Positions 10,801-23,692 of a stretch of DNA of 64,000 nucleotides are shown piece after piece. The stretch covers positions 1,106,959-1,170,958 of the forward strand of contig VZSF01003934.1 of the NCBI GenBank assembly GCA_013398295.1, written 5' to 3'. The notes under the pieces are model-generated. The model saw only the letters and a program-made list of their open reading frames with translations. It was not told where the DNA came from and did not search any database. Origin of the DNA: Chionis minor. Its lineage: Eukaryota; Chordata; Aves; Charadriiformes; Chionididae. Each line of letters starts with the position of its first letter. The first letter of the stretch is position 1. The translations under genes and the position numbers were made by a program.

Positions 10801-13557
10801 TCTGAAGAAGGAAATTCTGAACCAGGTAATTGCTGCACCAATATTTTATGCCATTCTGTAGAAGACATAACAGCTATAAATTCTGTATTGTTTGTACAGT
10901 GATGTAAAGCTACCTTCTTTTCTCAAAGATCCTGAGAATGTATAAATTGTTCTGATGGCTTCCTCAAACAAGCTGCAACTAGTCTTTCATGAGACAGAAA
11001 AAATAGGCCTTAATAAATCTCGTGTTTATGCAGAAAATAACTTCCCTATTATTCAAGCTGTACCCTAGCTGATTTCAGAACTGGTCTGTGCTTGCGCTAA
11101 ATGCACTGAGTGTTAATAAAAACCGTCTTGGATTAGAAATAGGACTCTTTATTCAACGTTCCAAATGGAAACATTCAGATGACTGAACAGTTCATTTAGC
11201 GCTTTGATTTTATTCAGAAACATTGTTTCCATTGCATGCATTTATGAACTTGCAAAAAACTCCATCCCAGGATTGTACAATAATGTTTTCATTGCTGTTT
11301 CATCCATGCCAGCAAAAATTATCTCACAAATGCAAATATCCACAATATCTAGTACAAATGGAAGCTTTGTCATTCGGTATGTGCTCAGTTGCATCACGGC
11401 CTACTTTCCACCACATAAGGATGCCTAATGTATTTGCTGTAGTGGGCAGGGAGAGCTAAGACAATCTTCTTGAATTTAGTGTAAAACTAAACTGGAATTT
11501 TGCATAAATGCAGCTTTTCAGCACTATTTTTTCTTCTTTCTTGACATTAATTGTAGCATCACTTCTGTTTGCAGATGTTGGACGCCTCTGTAGATAATCT
11601 CAACATTTCACAGTAATTTTCAAAGCAATCAATAAAGCCTATTTCTACTCTCATTTATATTGGTGTCACTTAGGGTGGCTTCAAAGTAGCAATTGAAGCT
11701 ATACATGCAGAAATCCGGTATAAGTGAATGGAAGATAACTCCTCACATTTTTTTAACTGCTTGTAAACTAAGGAATTTTTAATATATATAGTTCAGAGTG
11801 GAAATCTTTGTCCCAAGTGACAGAAGCACTGATACACTTCCAGCATGTCAGAAAGCAATAGAAAAATGGTGCTTTTTCACCATGGAATTTAATCAATCAG
11901 AATAACTTTGCTATTCACGCAAATTAAAACTGTACTCTGGTGAGTTTAGAATCTGAAGCCATCTGAGTTCATGGCCTTAATGTCATAGGGAAAGACAGAA
12001 ACGTGTACACTAAAAGAGATGCTGCTCTGTACTCTAGACACTCAATAGTCAGAAGTTAGTATGCTTACATTGTAGAGTAAAAGAGGTTTTGCAGAGGATA
12101 GTATAGGCCATTTTCTTTTTCAAATGACTGTAATGTTGACTAGGCTTCTAATTGTGTGTGTCCAGGATAGACGCCCTCTATAGTATAGATGGAACATACA
12201 GTAAGGATTTCAAATGTGAAGCAAAGTATGACTGAAGAAAATGGAGAAAGGAGTTGCCTAAAGATCAGGTTTTGCTTCGTCTTGAATTTAGATGATCAAC
12301 ACAGGCAGGGCACAAATAGCCTGGGGCAAACCAGGACTAGCTGAATCCATGCACATAGAGGAGCACAGCTGCGGTTTCCTCCGCCATCTTTCCAGAGAAG
12401 ACAGGGACAAGGGAAGTTCAAGGCTTAACAATCCCTGTGTGCAGCCTACAGAACCAGTTGTACAGAACGAGTCATGTCATGAGGGCAGAAAACTGCATTC
12501 CCAGCAGGACGTGAAAAAAGGTGTATCATCTCACTGCTTAGCTCCTTTGTATAGCCAAACTTTCCCTCTTCTCTGAAAAATCCCACTCTTAGTCTGGCAG
12601 CAATGAGCTGTACTGTTACTGATCCTCCTCAATCTGAGCTACATTTTGCTAAAAATTCCTGGTCATCAACTACTTCACTTCCTACATGCAATGATGTAAT
12701 CACACAATACAGATGCAATGCTATGGCCATGAATACAGGTCCATAATAATAATTATTAATTTCACTATGTTAATCTGACCTACTATTTCTTCTTCATTAG
12801 ATTCTCTAGACCAGTTTAGTACAGAATACTGTGACTGATAATGTCTCCCAGGTCACCGCTGTAATAAATACTTCCATCAATTCTATATTGCTAGGAAAAG
12901 AACATATTTTTGGCCTGTAAAGATTTTTACCTAAGGCAATGCACCTCCCTTTGTCTCTCCCAAATTTTCTGAAAAAAGTTCCTCATTTCATACTTTGGTA
13001 ATTTTGGAGGAAAACATCTCCCAAATCACAACAAGTTAATGTTCTTAGCTAATTATGTATCAAAGATTCTCTATGAGTTTTGTGTATGGCTGGCAGATCC
13101 AGCATCTTCATATGTATGTAAAAAAATTTAATCACAACTTTTCCATTATGATATGAAAACATTGAGTTCATATGGTTGTCAATTATTGTGAGGTAGAAAA
13201 GCCAGAGATGGTTTTATGCTTCTCAGACTAAGGGGAAGGTGGTAGCCATGAGCATATGTTGAAGAACCCTTGCAGTGGAAGCATGTCATTTAGTGCCCTG
13301 AAATATCATTTCTGTTTATTGTTATTTGTGCATTTCAACATGCCACACAGAAGCAGTCACCGCAAATTCAATGACGCAAAAACCTCCAAAGAAACATTAC
13401 CATCAGACACCAAACCTGAAAAGGAAGCATTGCTGAAAACCACTCTTTAGCAGATGTGCTGTCAGGGCAGTAGTAACCCACACAGTGACTCAGTCACTAC
13501 GCTGCCATCGAAGCACATTACACTACTTTGCAGGTTGTTGTTTGCAAACTCAGAAAT

Positions 13558-13634
13558 ATTGTGGCTTTGCAACCACGATCAATATTTGCAATATTTGATC
13601 AATAGTCTTGAAACTACATTGTGGCTTTGCAACC
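13558..13634. repeat. 17-bp direct repeat, 60 bases apart, around an imperfect palindrome
   Basis: ATTGTGGCTTTGCAACC occurs exactly at 13558-13574 and 13618-13634, a spacing of 60. Between the copies lies an imperfect palindrome at 13577-13600 with arms GATCAA and TTGATC. It could be a small local duplication whose interior diverged. No function can be assigned. Confidence 0.6.
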
Positions 13635-13765
13635 GTCCATTCATACAAGATCAAGTAGACATTCAAAGTAGTCTGACAGAGTATTATGAGTAAAGTAGGT
13701 GTAGCTAATACGCTTTAAAGAATGAGCTACAGGCTGCTCCTTCTATAGGCTGTTGAAAGAAGCAA

Positions 13766-13783
13766 ACTACATTTCCCATAATC
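13766..13783 (+). promoter_or_regulatory. ZNF143/THAP11-like site
   Basis: ACTACATTTCCCATAATC closely resembles the vertebrate SBS motif (ACTACAATTCCCAGAATGC type) bound by ZNF143 and THAP11 at promoters. The surrounding sequence is not CpG-rich, so an active promoter is doubtful. Similar strings also occur in DNA-transposon ends, so a transposon origin is an alternative. Confidence 0.3.
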
Positions 13784-14326
13784 TGTCACTAGATGTTGGC
13801 AGGCTGCCCACCCAGTCCAGCTGGCCCCACTATTTTGGGATTGTGCAGTGAAACCCACGTGCCTGCTATTGGCCACAATAGCAAAATGTAAAAATACTTC
13901 TTCTTCCAGAGTTCAGGCATGCTCCAGCCCTTTTCATAGGTGTGAGGCAAGCCCCAGAGTTGCGGCAAGATTTCAAAATGCCAACAGTGGTCTAGTTCAG
14001 ACTCCTTATTGAAATCTTGGCACTCCAAGGCAAGCAAAATTATCTCACAGCTTAGGCAGGAATATTCTGAATAGTTAAAGTTATGATGGCTCACTTTATC
14101 ATGCATATCTGTAACTACGACTGCTCTCACCAATCACTGTCAAATAGCTCAGCAGTTTCAGCAGTACACTGAATTCCTGAAGCTTTGGGTTACACAGTGC
14201 AGTGAACCAACTCTTCCTGTTTCAAGCAAGAGTTTGAACAAGTTTATCAATAAAGGTCCCTTCCAAGCAGTATCTCTATTACTCTCTTAAATAAACAAAA
14301 GATTGACATCTTGAAGTTAAGACAAA

Positions 14327-14374
14327 AACAAATGTTCATGTGTCAATAAAAACAAATATTCATGTGTCAATATA
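14327..14374. repeat. 24-bp tandem duplication
   Basis: Two adjacent units of 24 bases each contain TTCATGTGTCAATA, with one internal difference (AATGTTC against AATATTC). A minor local duplication. Confidence 0.7.
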
Positions 14375-17300
14375 TCAAAACAAAATTGGGTGGGAAACAG
14401 GCATGCAGCCTTATTTCAGTAAAACCTGAATACAGTCTAAAAACACATGGTCTAAAATACTGCCAGCTCCCATCTGTTCAGAGATGGAGCTGCATTTTTA
14501 ACTACTTCAAGTCTAGCTACATTGTGCATCCTATAGATATTACACAGATTACCATAATTATGTATGTTGGTATTTGAACACTGTCAGTAGATAAGCTTAC
14601 ACTTTGCACCAAACCTGAAAGTACCAGCTGCTCTTCACTGCATTGAAAACCTTTACCGTGCTTTTTAAAATCACCCTGTACTTGGGACGCAGTCAAACCT
14701 TCCCAACATAGCACTACGGTCATTATCATCCTACTTCTTAAGCATTCCCTCCCTCTCAACCCCCACCCTTTTTATCTTCTCACAAGGTACACACCTGTAG
14801 AACTCGTAAGATGGAAAAGCAAAGTAAACAACCTCATAGCATCGTGACTGAACTCTCTGGGTACAGTATGTACAGCACTTGCCAGATCTGACAGTTGACA
14901 GTACTTATTTTGGACACATTTGCTGATAAGGATGAATGAGTTTGTACATTTCCTCAAAAACTCTGCGTTCCATTAATAAGCACCTGAGAGGAACGACCGG
15001 TCTAGCAATAATCCTGACACCCCATTCCACTCCTCAACTTCTCAAAGTACATATTCTAAAGAACCATCTAGTTATCCCATCAAGATCACATGAATGCTTT
15101 GCTTGGATATCTTGGGCACTTTTTCTGCCTTAACACAGAGTTAAGCTTTTCATCTTACAGCAGCATCTGTCATCAGAAGGAGTTGAGAGGTTGTAACACA
15201 TTTCAGGCATATGGTTTAAGCCTATAAAGGTCTCATGTATATATAAAATTATTTCACATTTTTAACCACTTCAGGGGCAGATATTTTTTTTCCATGCCAT
15301 AATTGATATTAAAAGGTAGCAGTTTGAATTGCAATCCCTTCTTTTACATTCTCTGTTTCTTCTTAGGTCTTCACAGTGCTACATCAAAGGAACTTTGATC
15401 TTGGAGGAATCAGGAACTCCCTAATGTAAGATGTAAGCAGAGCTTGAAAATGGTAATCAACAACACCATTATCAAAAATCTACATGGAAAACCCCCCTTT
15501 TTTTCCATGTGACAGTTTTCCATTCCAGTTCCTATCGGTTGGAATTCCATATCCAATTCCTATGTTACTACATTGATGTGACATTTGTATCACTGGAGAT
15601 AAATTTGTATTAAAAAAATAAAATAATAAAGGAACAACTCCTAAGAAAGAGAAGGCAGTGGGTAATAATAAAGTACACCATTGGGTGGCAGAGTCAAACA
15701 GACATGAGGTCTAGAAAATGTCATTTTTCTCTTTGATCTTCCTCTGTATCCAATACAGACTCTGTAGAAACTAACATAAATGGTGAAAAGATATGCCAAA
15801 GACTGTTAAGAGAAGCATAAAGCAGAAATAGTTTATCCAAAATCACTCACAAATTCAGTGGTAGTCAGGAATAATCTTGAAATTTTTCACATCACAAGTT
15901 GGTGACACAAATACAACAACCACTCAAGTTAAAAATTTAACCATTAATCTCAATTCTGAAATTTCTGGCTTCTGGAGATTTTTAAATTCATGATGATACT
16001 GTTATTAGAATCTTGTGTGTAATAGCTAAGGAGTGAACAGTATATAGTAATATAAACTTAAGATGTTATCAAAGGGCCAGATTACCATGTAAATTTGTGT
16101 GTTCCATTTACATCCTCTGTTATTCAAAGCACGATACTAAGATGGGAGGGATCTGCTATACTTCAAGACTTTAAAGGACATTCCTGCACCCAGGATTTGG
16201 TACGTTTCTACCATCTTTGCCATTAAACATGATGGATCAAATTCTGTTCCATTTTTACGACGGGATTTTTATATAAGTAAGGACTCTAGCGACCAAGTAA
16301 GCCACACTTTGATCCATTAAATGCACACTGTTACCCAAGTAACATTCCCACTGTAGGTACAAACTGCATGAGAACTGTGCAAAGTCCTCAAAATTTTGAT
16401 AAAATCTCTCTCACTAGAAGACATTATTTCTTGTACAAATGGATTGGGTAAGAATCAGGCTTTTTGCAAACTCTGGCAACCAGCTGGGCTCTTCAGAATG
16501 TGCTTGGCATATCTTACTGCTGTCCTCAAAACAACACACTACATACCACGTACCATGTGCAATTACTGAAGACGACAGACCTTCATAATACAGCTGAAAT
16601 TTAACTGAATAGGTAGCAATGCCACTGTATATTCAAGAAGAAATGGTTTGCCTGAGCTTCCAAGTCTCATCCTTTGGCAGGCAATACCTATGCAAAAGTT
16701 ATTCAACAAGATAAACAAATCATTAAGACCACTTTTGTTCCTTTATTAATAGATGGAAAAATATTACTACGGCCAATGTCTCTGTTTCCCAGGACGAGGT
16801 AGCAAAAAAGATTTTGTAATATATTATTACACACCTTTTTGTGGGATCACTAGTCAGATATTACACATACGGAGAGAAGTGGTAAAGCAAGCAGAAAAAA
16901 CCTGGAAAGAAGCCAAGCAAAACACTATCATCCCAAGATTATTTTACACTACATGGACAAGGGCAAACCCAAAAGATCATTAACAGTGCTTTCAAAAAAA
17001 AAGCAAAATATACATCACCTTTTGCTCAGCTAATAAACAGGTCAGTTCCACAGTTAAAATACCAAGATATGACATAAAATAATACATAATCAGAGACTGC
17101 AGGGCAAGGAGAGAAGAAAAAAATCATTTACTCTGACTCTACAACACACTTTTTCTCCTGGGGCCATGGGAAGTCTTGTACAAGTTCCTTTCTTAGCTGA
17201 AGCTCAGGGCTTCCTCCACTGGAGCCCTCAAGTAGACACCTCACTGGAGTCCATCTATTTATAGAAGTCACTTTTTGGTCAAGCACATTTGCAACTCTCA

Positions 17301-17639
17301 AATCATTATGCAAATGACTATTCTAGCAATACATTTCTGGTATCAGGCACTTTGAGGCTTTTGCTAAACTAAAAATCATTATTAAAAGTCAGCATGGGTA
17401 TAACCCAGCATAATCTGAAATCTAATGCCTGTTCTGGTACAGAAGCAGATATGCTTCAATACCAGCAACAGCCTCATATATCTGCTGATGTTATAAGGGT
17501 TATTATAATAGTGGTGTATTTTACAGATGAGAAAATTAAGGTTGTAGTCAAAAGCGTGTCTGAATTTGGGTATGTTAATATTCTATTCATTACAGGCACA
17601 CAATGAAACACTGGAAATTCAACTTAACGACAAGAAAAA

Positions 17640-17843
17640 GCTTCTTTTCTGGGAGAGTGGTTTCTAGTACGGGAACAGCTTGCCTTGTGAGGAGCTTGTG
17701 GAGTCACTATTGTTAGAAATATCCAAACTAGACACAATCCTGAGTAAATTGCTCTATCTTGGTCCTGCTTTGAGCTGGGGAGTTGGATGAGATGACCTCC
17801 AGAAGTCCCTTCCAGCCACAAATATTCTATGATTCTATGATTC
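17640..17843 (+). mobile_element. CR1 LINE 3' fragment
   Basis: 5'-truncated CR1 3' UTR. The middle is diverged (TTTCTAGTACGGGAACA, then TGCTTTGAGC), but the end is diagnostic: TGGATGAGATGACCTCC, AGTCCCTTCCAGCC, then two tandem octamers ATTCTATGATTCTATGATTC. CR1 ends in such octamers instead of a poly-A tail. The 5' limit is approximate. Confidence 0.88.
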
Positions 17844-20427
17844 CTTCACTAAAACCCCCAAAGTCTTAACTAAGCAAATTATGCTAACTTTACAGCAATG
17901 TAAAATGTGCAAATGTGCAGGAGATTGGGAAATCACAAACATTAAACAACTACATGTGTTTTTTCGCTATAAATATATGCATGATGAAAGTAAGAGACTT
18001 CTGTTTGTGTAGATGATGGGTTTTCAGGTACCTATCCCTTCAACCAAAAGTGGCTTTTCCAGATACACAGTTTTGGTTTGGAAATGTTTGTAATTAGGTA
18101 ACTTTTTGCATTGTCCTTGTCCACTTAAGTCCTACTGATCCTCAGGGTGCCTTCACATGTATTCAATCTTTACCCAAGAAGGACATTATTCTGACAATTT
18201 TTTAAACAATACATGTTTTATTACATCCAAAAAGCTACATACAAACGCATACCTGTTTACAACACAAAACTTATCGGGACTAACCTATGAACTGACCTGA
18301 CTTTCTGAACACTGCTTATAACTTATCTATAGCCACAAAACTGCAAAGTCAGAAGACTGTTCTTTCCATCCATACTTAAAAGAATAGGGGTAGTCCTTGA
18401 TGAAACAAATTCATCTGATAAACAAGTATTTCTTTTTCAGTGTTCATTTTTCTCAGGGCAAATCTCAATATGCAGAGTTTACCTTTGACTTCCACAGCAG
18501 CAGGAGGAGGTATAAGACATACAGGCCTCAAAGACAGGAATTGTTCCTTACCTCGTTTATCATCTCATTATCCATGAAATTTACATTTTTTGGTAGAGCT
18601 TGTTAAAGCAGGACAGAGATAATCAAATGCTTCAGCTTTTCATAGGACCTGCCCAGTTAATTTTTGTAGAGTTTGTTTGAGTACATAAGTATGTGAGGTT
18701 CATCTGGTGATAAGAAATGAATGTTAGACTGAATGATCAAGGAAGGAAAGAATTCTAGTTTGGGCGAGAGAAGGTGAAACAAGGACACAGTGACAGAATT
18801 CAAGGCGGAGAAAATAAATTGCTTCTGATGTTGCGCTCCTTGGACTCCAACTGGGTCCTTGCAGAACATGGAGTCACTGGGATATAGCTCATTTGACTGT
18901 ATTGTTGTAGAATTTCAGTGTCCCAGAGAGACTCTATGAGATGATATCTAATCCTGACGTGAAGGTGTCTACAGACAAGATACTGACAAAAGGCACATAT
19001 AGAATAATATATAAAACAGAACAAAACAAGAGTTCTGTATCCTTTATGTGAAGTCCCCCTTGCATAATTTCATTTCTGTAGAACCTTGCCTTGTAATAGT
19101 ACAAATGAATCAAGTATCTTTACGCTGTGTTGACACATGAGAGGAAATCTTCCTGGATGATGTTGTTGTAGGTAATTGAGCCCTCTCTGAAATTAGTGGG
19201 AAGTGAAGTTTTCTATCTTTCCCTCCAGTTTTCTCTAATGCTGATTGGCTTACCTGTTGCTCTATTTATGATTCAGCTTCCTTGTAAGTTACAACACAGA
19301 ATATTCACCAAGCAGCCATCAGTGAACACTAACATAAGACACTCAATCTTTTGAAAATGCCAGCCTTAACTTCCATGGGGATTTTGATACTTTTGTAAGA
19401 GATATATTTGAAAAAATAGAAATAATTATATGTATTTGCACTTGCAAAGACTTTGGTAAACTGAATGTGAGCAGCACAAGGATAAATAATATACTATCTT
19501 TTAAAATATAAATCGTGAGACAATGTAGAGTTAACAAAGAAATCTCAATCAGCTATCTCTCTTAACACATGTTGCAAACACTTGCATTTGTTCTTTTCCC
19601 AGCTCTGCATTCTCTGAAGGACATTATAATTTATTGTCTCAAGCCATATTTGGTATTTAGTGCCTGCAGAAGCTTGTGAAAAAAAGATCTGTTTGTTACA
19701 TGAAAACGAAAACATGTTGTGGTTTCACCTCAATTTCTTTCCTTCTCCCCCACTTCTAAAGACAAGAGACAATTTTAAGAAGCAGGAAAAGTAAATAAAT
19801 AAGATATACAAAAATATGCAAACACAAATACAAACAAAAACAAATCATAAGTTAGGAAAAAAATGGAACTTCTGCCTGGGGTAAAGTATGTAAAAAGTGG
19901 TGATTTGTTCAAGGGCAGAATTTTGGCATTTTTCTTTAGCTTCAAGTAAATAAATAAGACAAAGAAAAGTCTTTTCATTTGATTGTTTTACAGTGCCTGG
20001 GGCTATGTACATTGGACACTGTTTGCAACTGTTTTCGTTTAGGGATGAGTGAAGTGGTTCAATTAAAACATGAGCAGTTCTGAACCTTTGCTGTGAATAA
20101 AACAGCATATTTCTGGGGAGGTTCAAGGAAGTCCAGTAAATTGTCATTATTTACCTCTTTGTACTTATGTGTTGTGACACTGTCTGGATTCAAAAGTGCC
20201 ACCATATAAGCCAGCCCTATTATATTGTGCCTAATTCTGCTGATCAAAACAGTTTGAATTGGTTGGGCTAGCAGCATGGAAATTTTGGGGAACCAACCCA
20301 AATAAATGTGAAGTCTTGAGGTCCACCCATTACAAAGTTCCCACACCCACTACTGTGCCCTTTACTTCTGTGGGAAAAAGGAGCTGTTGCAATTTCTAAG
20401 GAAAAGAGCACTGGAGCATTAAAGCCT
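17844..20427. other. Non-coding DNA
   Basis: AT-rich, no repeat family recognised and no frame above 100 codons. The short frames at 18.4-20.3 kb overlap on both strands and look random. Confidence 0.5.
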
Positions 20428-20495
20428 CAGGTTAGGTCTATGCTACAAACCTCCGGAGGCATAGATCGTGTAGGTGAGAGGTGTGAAAAGGTGCG
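20428..20495 (+). repeat. Relic of an old amniote DNA transposon
   Basis: The order GTTAGGTCTATGCTACAAAC, GGAGGCATAGATCGTGTAGG, then GAGGTGTGAAAAGGTG follows the terminal pattern of a non-autonomous DNA transposon common in turtles and crocodilians (ttaggtctacactac, then gcataactacgtcg, then ggggtgtgaaaaa), as I remember it. Only one end is visible and I do not give a family name. If right, it is a deep relic predating the bird radiation. Confidence 0.38.
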
Positions 20496-23384
20496 TGAGA
20501 TGTTCTAGGAGAAACCCATCACGAAGAAACAAATCAGTAAAACAGCACTTCACTGATACCATTTGTTTTTCTCTGGAAGGAGAGTGACACTGTATTACAT
20601 TTCACTGCATTGCTTTAGTAGGAAGTACCAGCTGTCACAATTAATCTAGAAGCACCTTTGGCTCTATGGCTGATTAGTATTTCTTCCCCAGTAACGGCCT
20701 CTTACTGGAGGCATAAGTGTCATCTTACTGCTCTGAAGCCAGGTATCTCCGCGAGCTACAATCAGTGGAACATTCTCCTCTGTTCTGTAGCCCATCTGTG
20801 ATAGCCGTTTCCCACATCATGATACAAGTTCATTGCATCCCTGTCCACTCACAATCAGCTGCAAAAAAAAAGCCTCAAAGCTACAATGTCGAAACTCCTA
20901 GAAAATGAAAGCCATGCTAACAGACAGAACTGACTGCAAGCCCTCCTATGGAGCCCAGCTTCACCAACTCAACAAGTTCTTCTGGTTCCACCAAATCTGA
21001 CCTGAGAGACTGGCTGCCGACTGGCTGACACTCCAAGTGCTGTTAAGGGCACAGCGTAGCCATAGACACCCCAGCCACATTTGTCACAGATCATATAAAC
21101 TGGCATTTTTTCACTGACAATATCCTCAGAGAGGATATACTGAACTATTTTGCTTTGTTTACTGCTAGCTTCTTCAGAAAAGGAAGCCACTGCTACTGCC
21201 CACATTTTACCTATTTCATACACCGAGGTATGCATTGTCCCGGACTGTTTGCTACTCCAGTTTTTTCTCCATATCCGATTCTGCACTAAACTTTGCTTAT
21301 TTGAAAAGCCAAAAGACTACTTCTCTTCAAACTGTATCGAAGAAAATTTCTCAGATTATATAGTACTGCATGTGAAGAGATCATTCACTTCTGAAGGAGC
21401 CCTCAGCCTCAGATATTTATGGTACACCATTTATAGTACGTAGAATTACATCCAGTAAAGCTGGAGGCTAATTGGTGATGGATGGCAAAGTTATATGCAA
21501 GACTCACCATCAAATAATCATACTGAGTCAAGAAAGAAAAACAATTCATGCCAGTCCTACTTAATAATTTCCAAAACAAGATGCAGAAGAAAATGGTATC
21601 ACCGTCTGCTTGAGGGACTGGGTGTCATTTTTGTTCATTATTATGTTTTTATTTTCCAAATTAGAAAAAAAAGAGGATCACAAAGTATCTTCTTCCTCCA
21701 TTGTCCAAACCAGACTAACCAGATGGATACCGTAGAGCATGATCACGGGTTTTAGAGGCTTGTACTTAAACCCAGACTTCATCTTAATGCTGCAAATGCT
21801 TTTGTATGTACTTAACTCTAATACTGCAAACAGTCCCACTGATTTCAAAAGCACAGTCAAAGTCAAAGTAATAAAGGTAAGAACATACATAAATCTTTCC
21901 AGCATTAGGCCTAAATTACTGAATTTTGTCACTTATGCAGAACAATTATTTTTATTTATCTTTGAATTTGTCTGGCATGAAAAAAGTATTTGTCACTTTA
22001 CACAGTACTCAGGGAGTCATGCTTTCACTAAGGTACACGAGTCCTTTCAAAGAAAGAAGTAAAAACATCCAAGAACCCAGATACTTTTCTATGACAGGGT
22101 ATTGTGCATCTTTTGGACGCCAATATAGTTATAATGGTTATAGCTGTTTCCTACCAAGCAGAAGACTCAAAAGTAGCCTTTTACATTCATGCAAGAGTAA
22201 CACCAATCAGGAAAACTCATTTAAAAATGCGATTTTTTAAAAAATCTGGATTACAGTGTCTTTTAATTATGAAACAGTAAAACATTTATTATCAAAATAC
22301 TCTGTGAGTGTACAGATTTGTTAATTTAAAGATTTGGGATGCTTAGTACTGTTCTTTACTGAATCTTATAAAAGAGCCCTGAGTACTATTAGTCCTTTAT
22401 TCAGCAACTTTATACATCAGAAGGCCTGTCATGGATCCCAGCTGGTATTCCATGCCATTGTTCCCTCTCCAGCAGCTCTTGGACCACTGGTCTTTCACAT
22501 AATTCATCAGTGTATCTTCCATATGTGTATTGGTTTATTCCTTATAAATTCAAGAGCACACACTGTTCTCCTGCCAAAACTGTGCATTAGCTAAATGTTG
22601 TGGTCGCTCTAAACACTCAATTTACTCTTTCCGTACAACTGGCTGTTGAAGAATTCTGTGTAATTAAACTGAAGGTCAGCATGTACAGTATTGTAATAGA
22701 AAGTTTATTCCTACCATGTTAATTGGGTGATTAGAAAGGAAACAGAAACTGATTGCACTAACTAAAGCTTCATACAACAGATGCTAGGCTCTGAAAGAAG
22801 CTAACTGAAGTTACCTGTTCCATTTCGATATAGGTGCAAGATGACTGAAAGCCTCTAAATAAAAAGCGTTTCATGCATTCTAGGACTCTGACTAAGCCTT
22901 CCCTAACAAAATTTCCATACTCCAACTGACCTCACTGATGTTTTCTTTATATCTGATTCCATAGCCTTACTACAAATTTCAAAATATAGTCTATTTTGTT
23001 GCTAGTGCTTTATCTTGGTACTCATTATAACAAATATATTACCCCACTTCATTAGTGTTTCTTTGTGCCATATGCAGAGAAGGTACAATTTTTTTAAGTA
23101 TCCAAATAATTTGAAGTTAAATTAAGTTTCATTTCTCTTAGACAAGATTTTATTTTTTTCGTAATTTTAACCATTATATTGGTTTGCTTCCTTTTTTCGG
23201 AACTAAGCAGAGGGCAAAATTTAGTGTGTCTGTTTCTACAATACTGCATAAACTGTCCTAAGTGGCAAATACACTGTTCATCCCACCAACACAGTCAGAG
23301 AACTGCAGTACTGCTGAAGAGGGAACTGATCCCCACACAGCTCAGACAAGAGCCGGCTTGGGAGGACCTTCCAATAGCTACGAG
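20496..23384. other. Non-coding DNA
   Basis: AT-rich sequence without recognisable genes or repeats. Open frames of up to 107 codons at 21.0-22.2 kb overlap on both strands and do not resemble known proteins. Confidence 0.5.
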
Positions 23385-23692
23385 GAGATAATGAAGAGTC
23401 CTGAGTAAGGGTCTTCACTGCAGTGCATGGTGGTAGGAGGGAGGGGTCAAAACTGAAAGAGGAGCTTCTCACTGGATATACAGAAAACCTTTTACACTGA
23501 GAGGGTAATTAAGCGCTCAAATAGGCTGTTCAGAGAGGTTATGGGATCTCCATCCCTGGAGGTTTTCAAGACCCAGCTGAACAAAGACGTAAGCAAACTG
23601 GTCTAAATTCAATGCTGATTCTGCTTTGAGCAGGACCTGGAATAGAGATTTCACCGTGTCCCTTCCAACCTAAGAGATCCTATGATTTGATG
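23385..23692 (+). mobile_element. CR1 LINE 3' fragment
   Basis: Recognisable as the end of CR1: AAACTGAAAGAGGAGCTTCT, then CACTGGATATACAGAAAA, AATAGGCTGTTCAGAGAGG, ATCTCCATCCCTGGAGG, TTTCAAGACCCAGCTGAAC, CCCTTCCAACC and a decayed octamer tail TCCTATGATTTGATG. It is more diverged than the 17.6 kb copy, so probably older. The 5' limit is approximate. Confidence 0.88.

Larger units (their letters stand above)
7900..17639. other. Non-coding DNA, intron-like or intergenic
   Basis: About 9.7 kb of mostly AT-rich single-copy DNA. The longest open frames (117 and 118 codons, overlapping on the minus strand at 8227-8597) resemble no protein I know and overlap each other in different frames. The only local structures seen are the short direct repeats near 13.6 and 14.3 kb and a promoter-like motif at 13766, listed separately. 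Confidence 0.55.
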
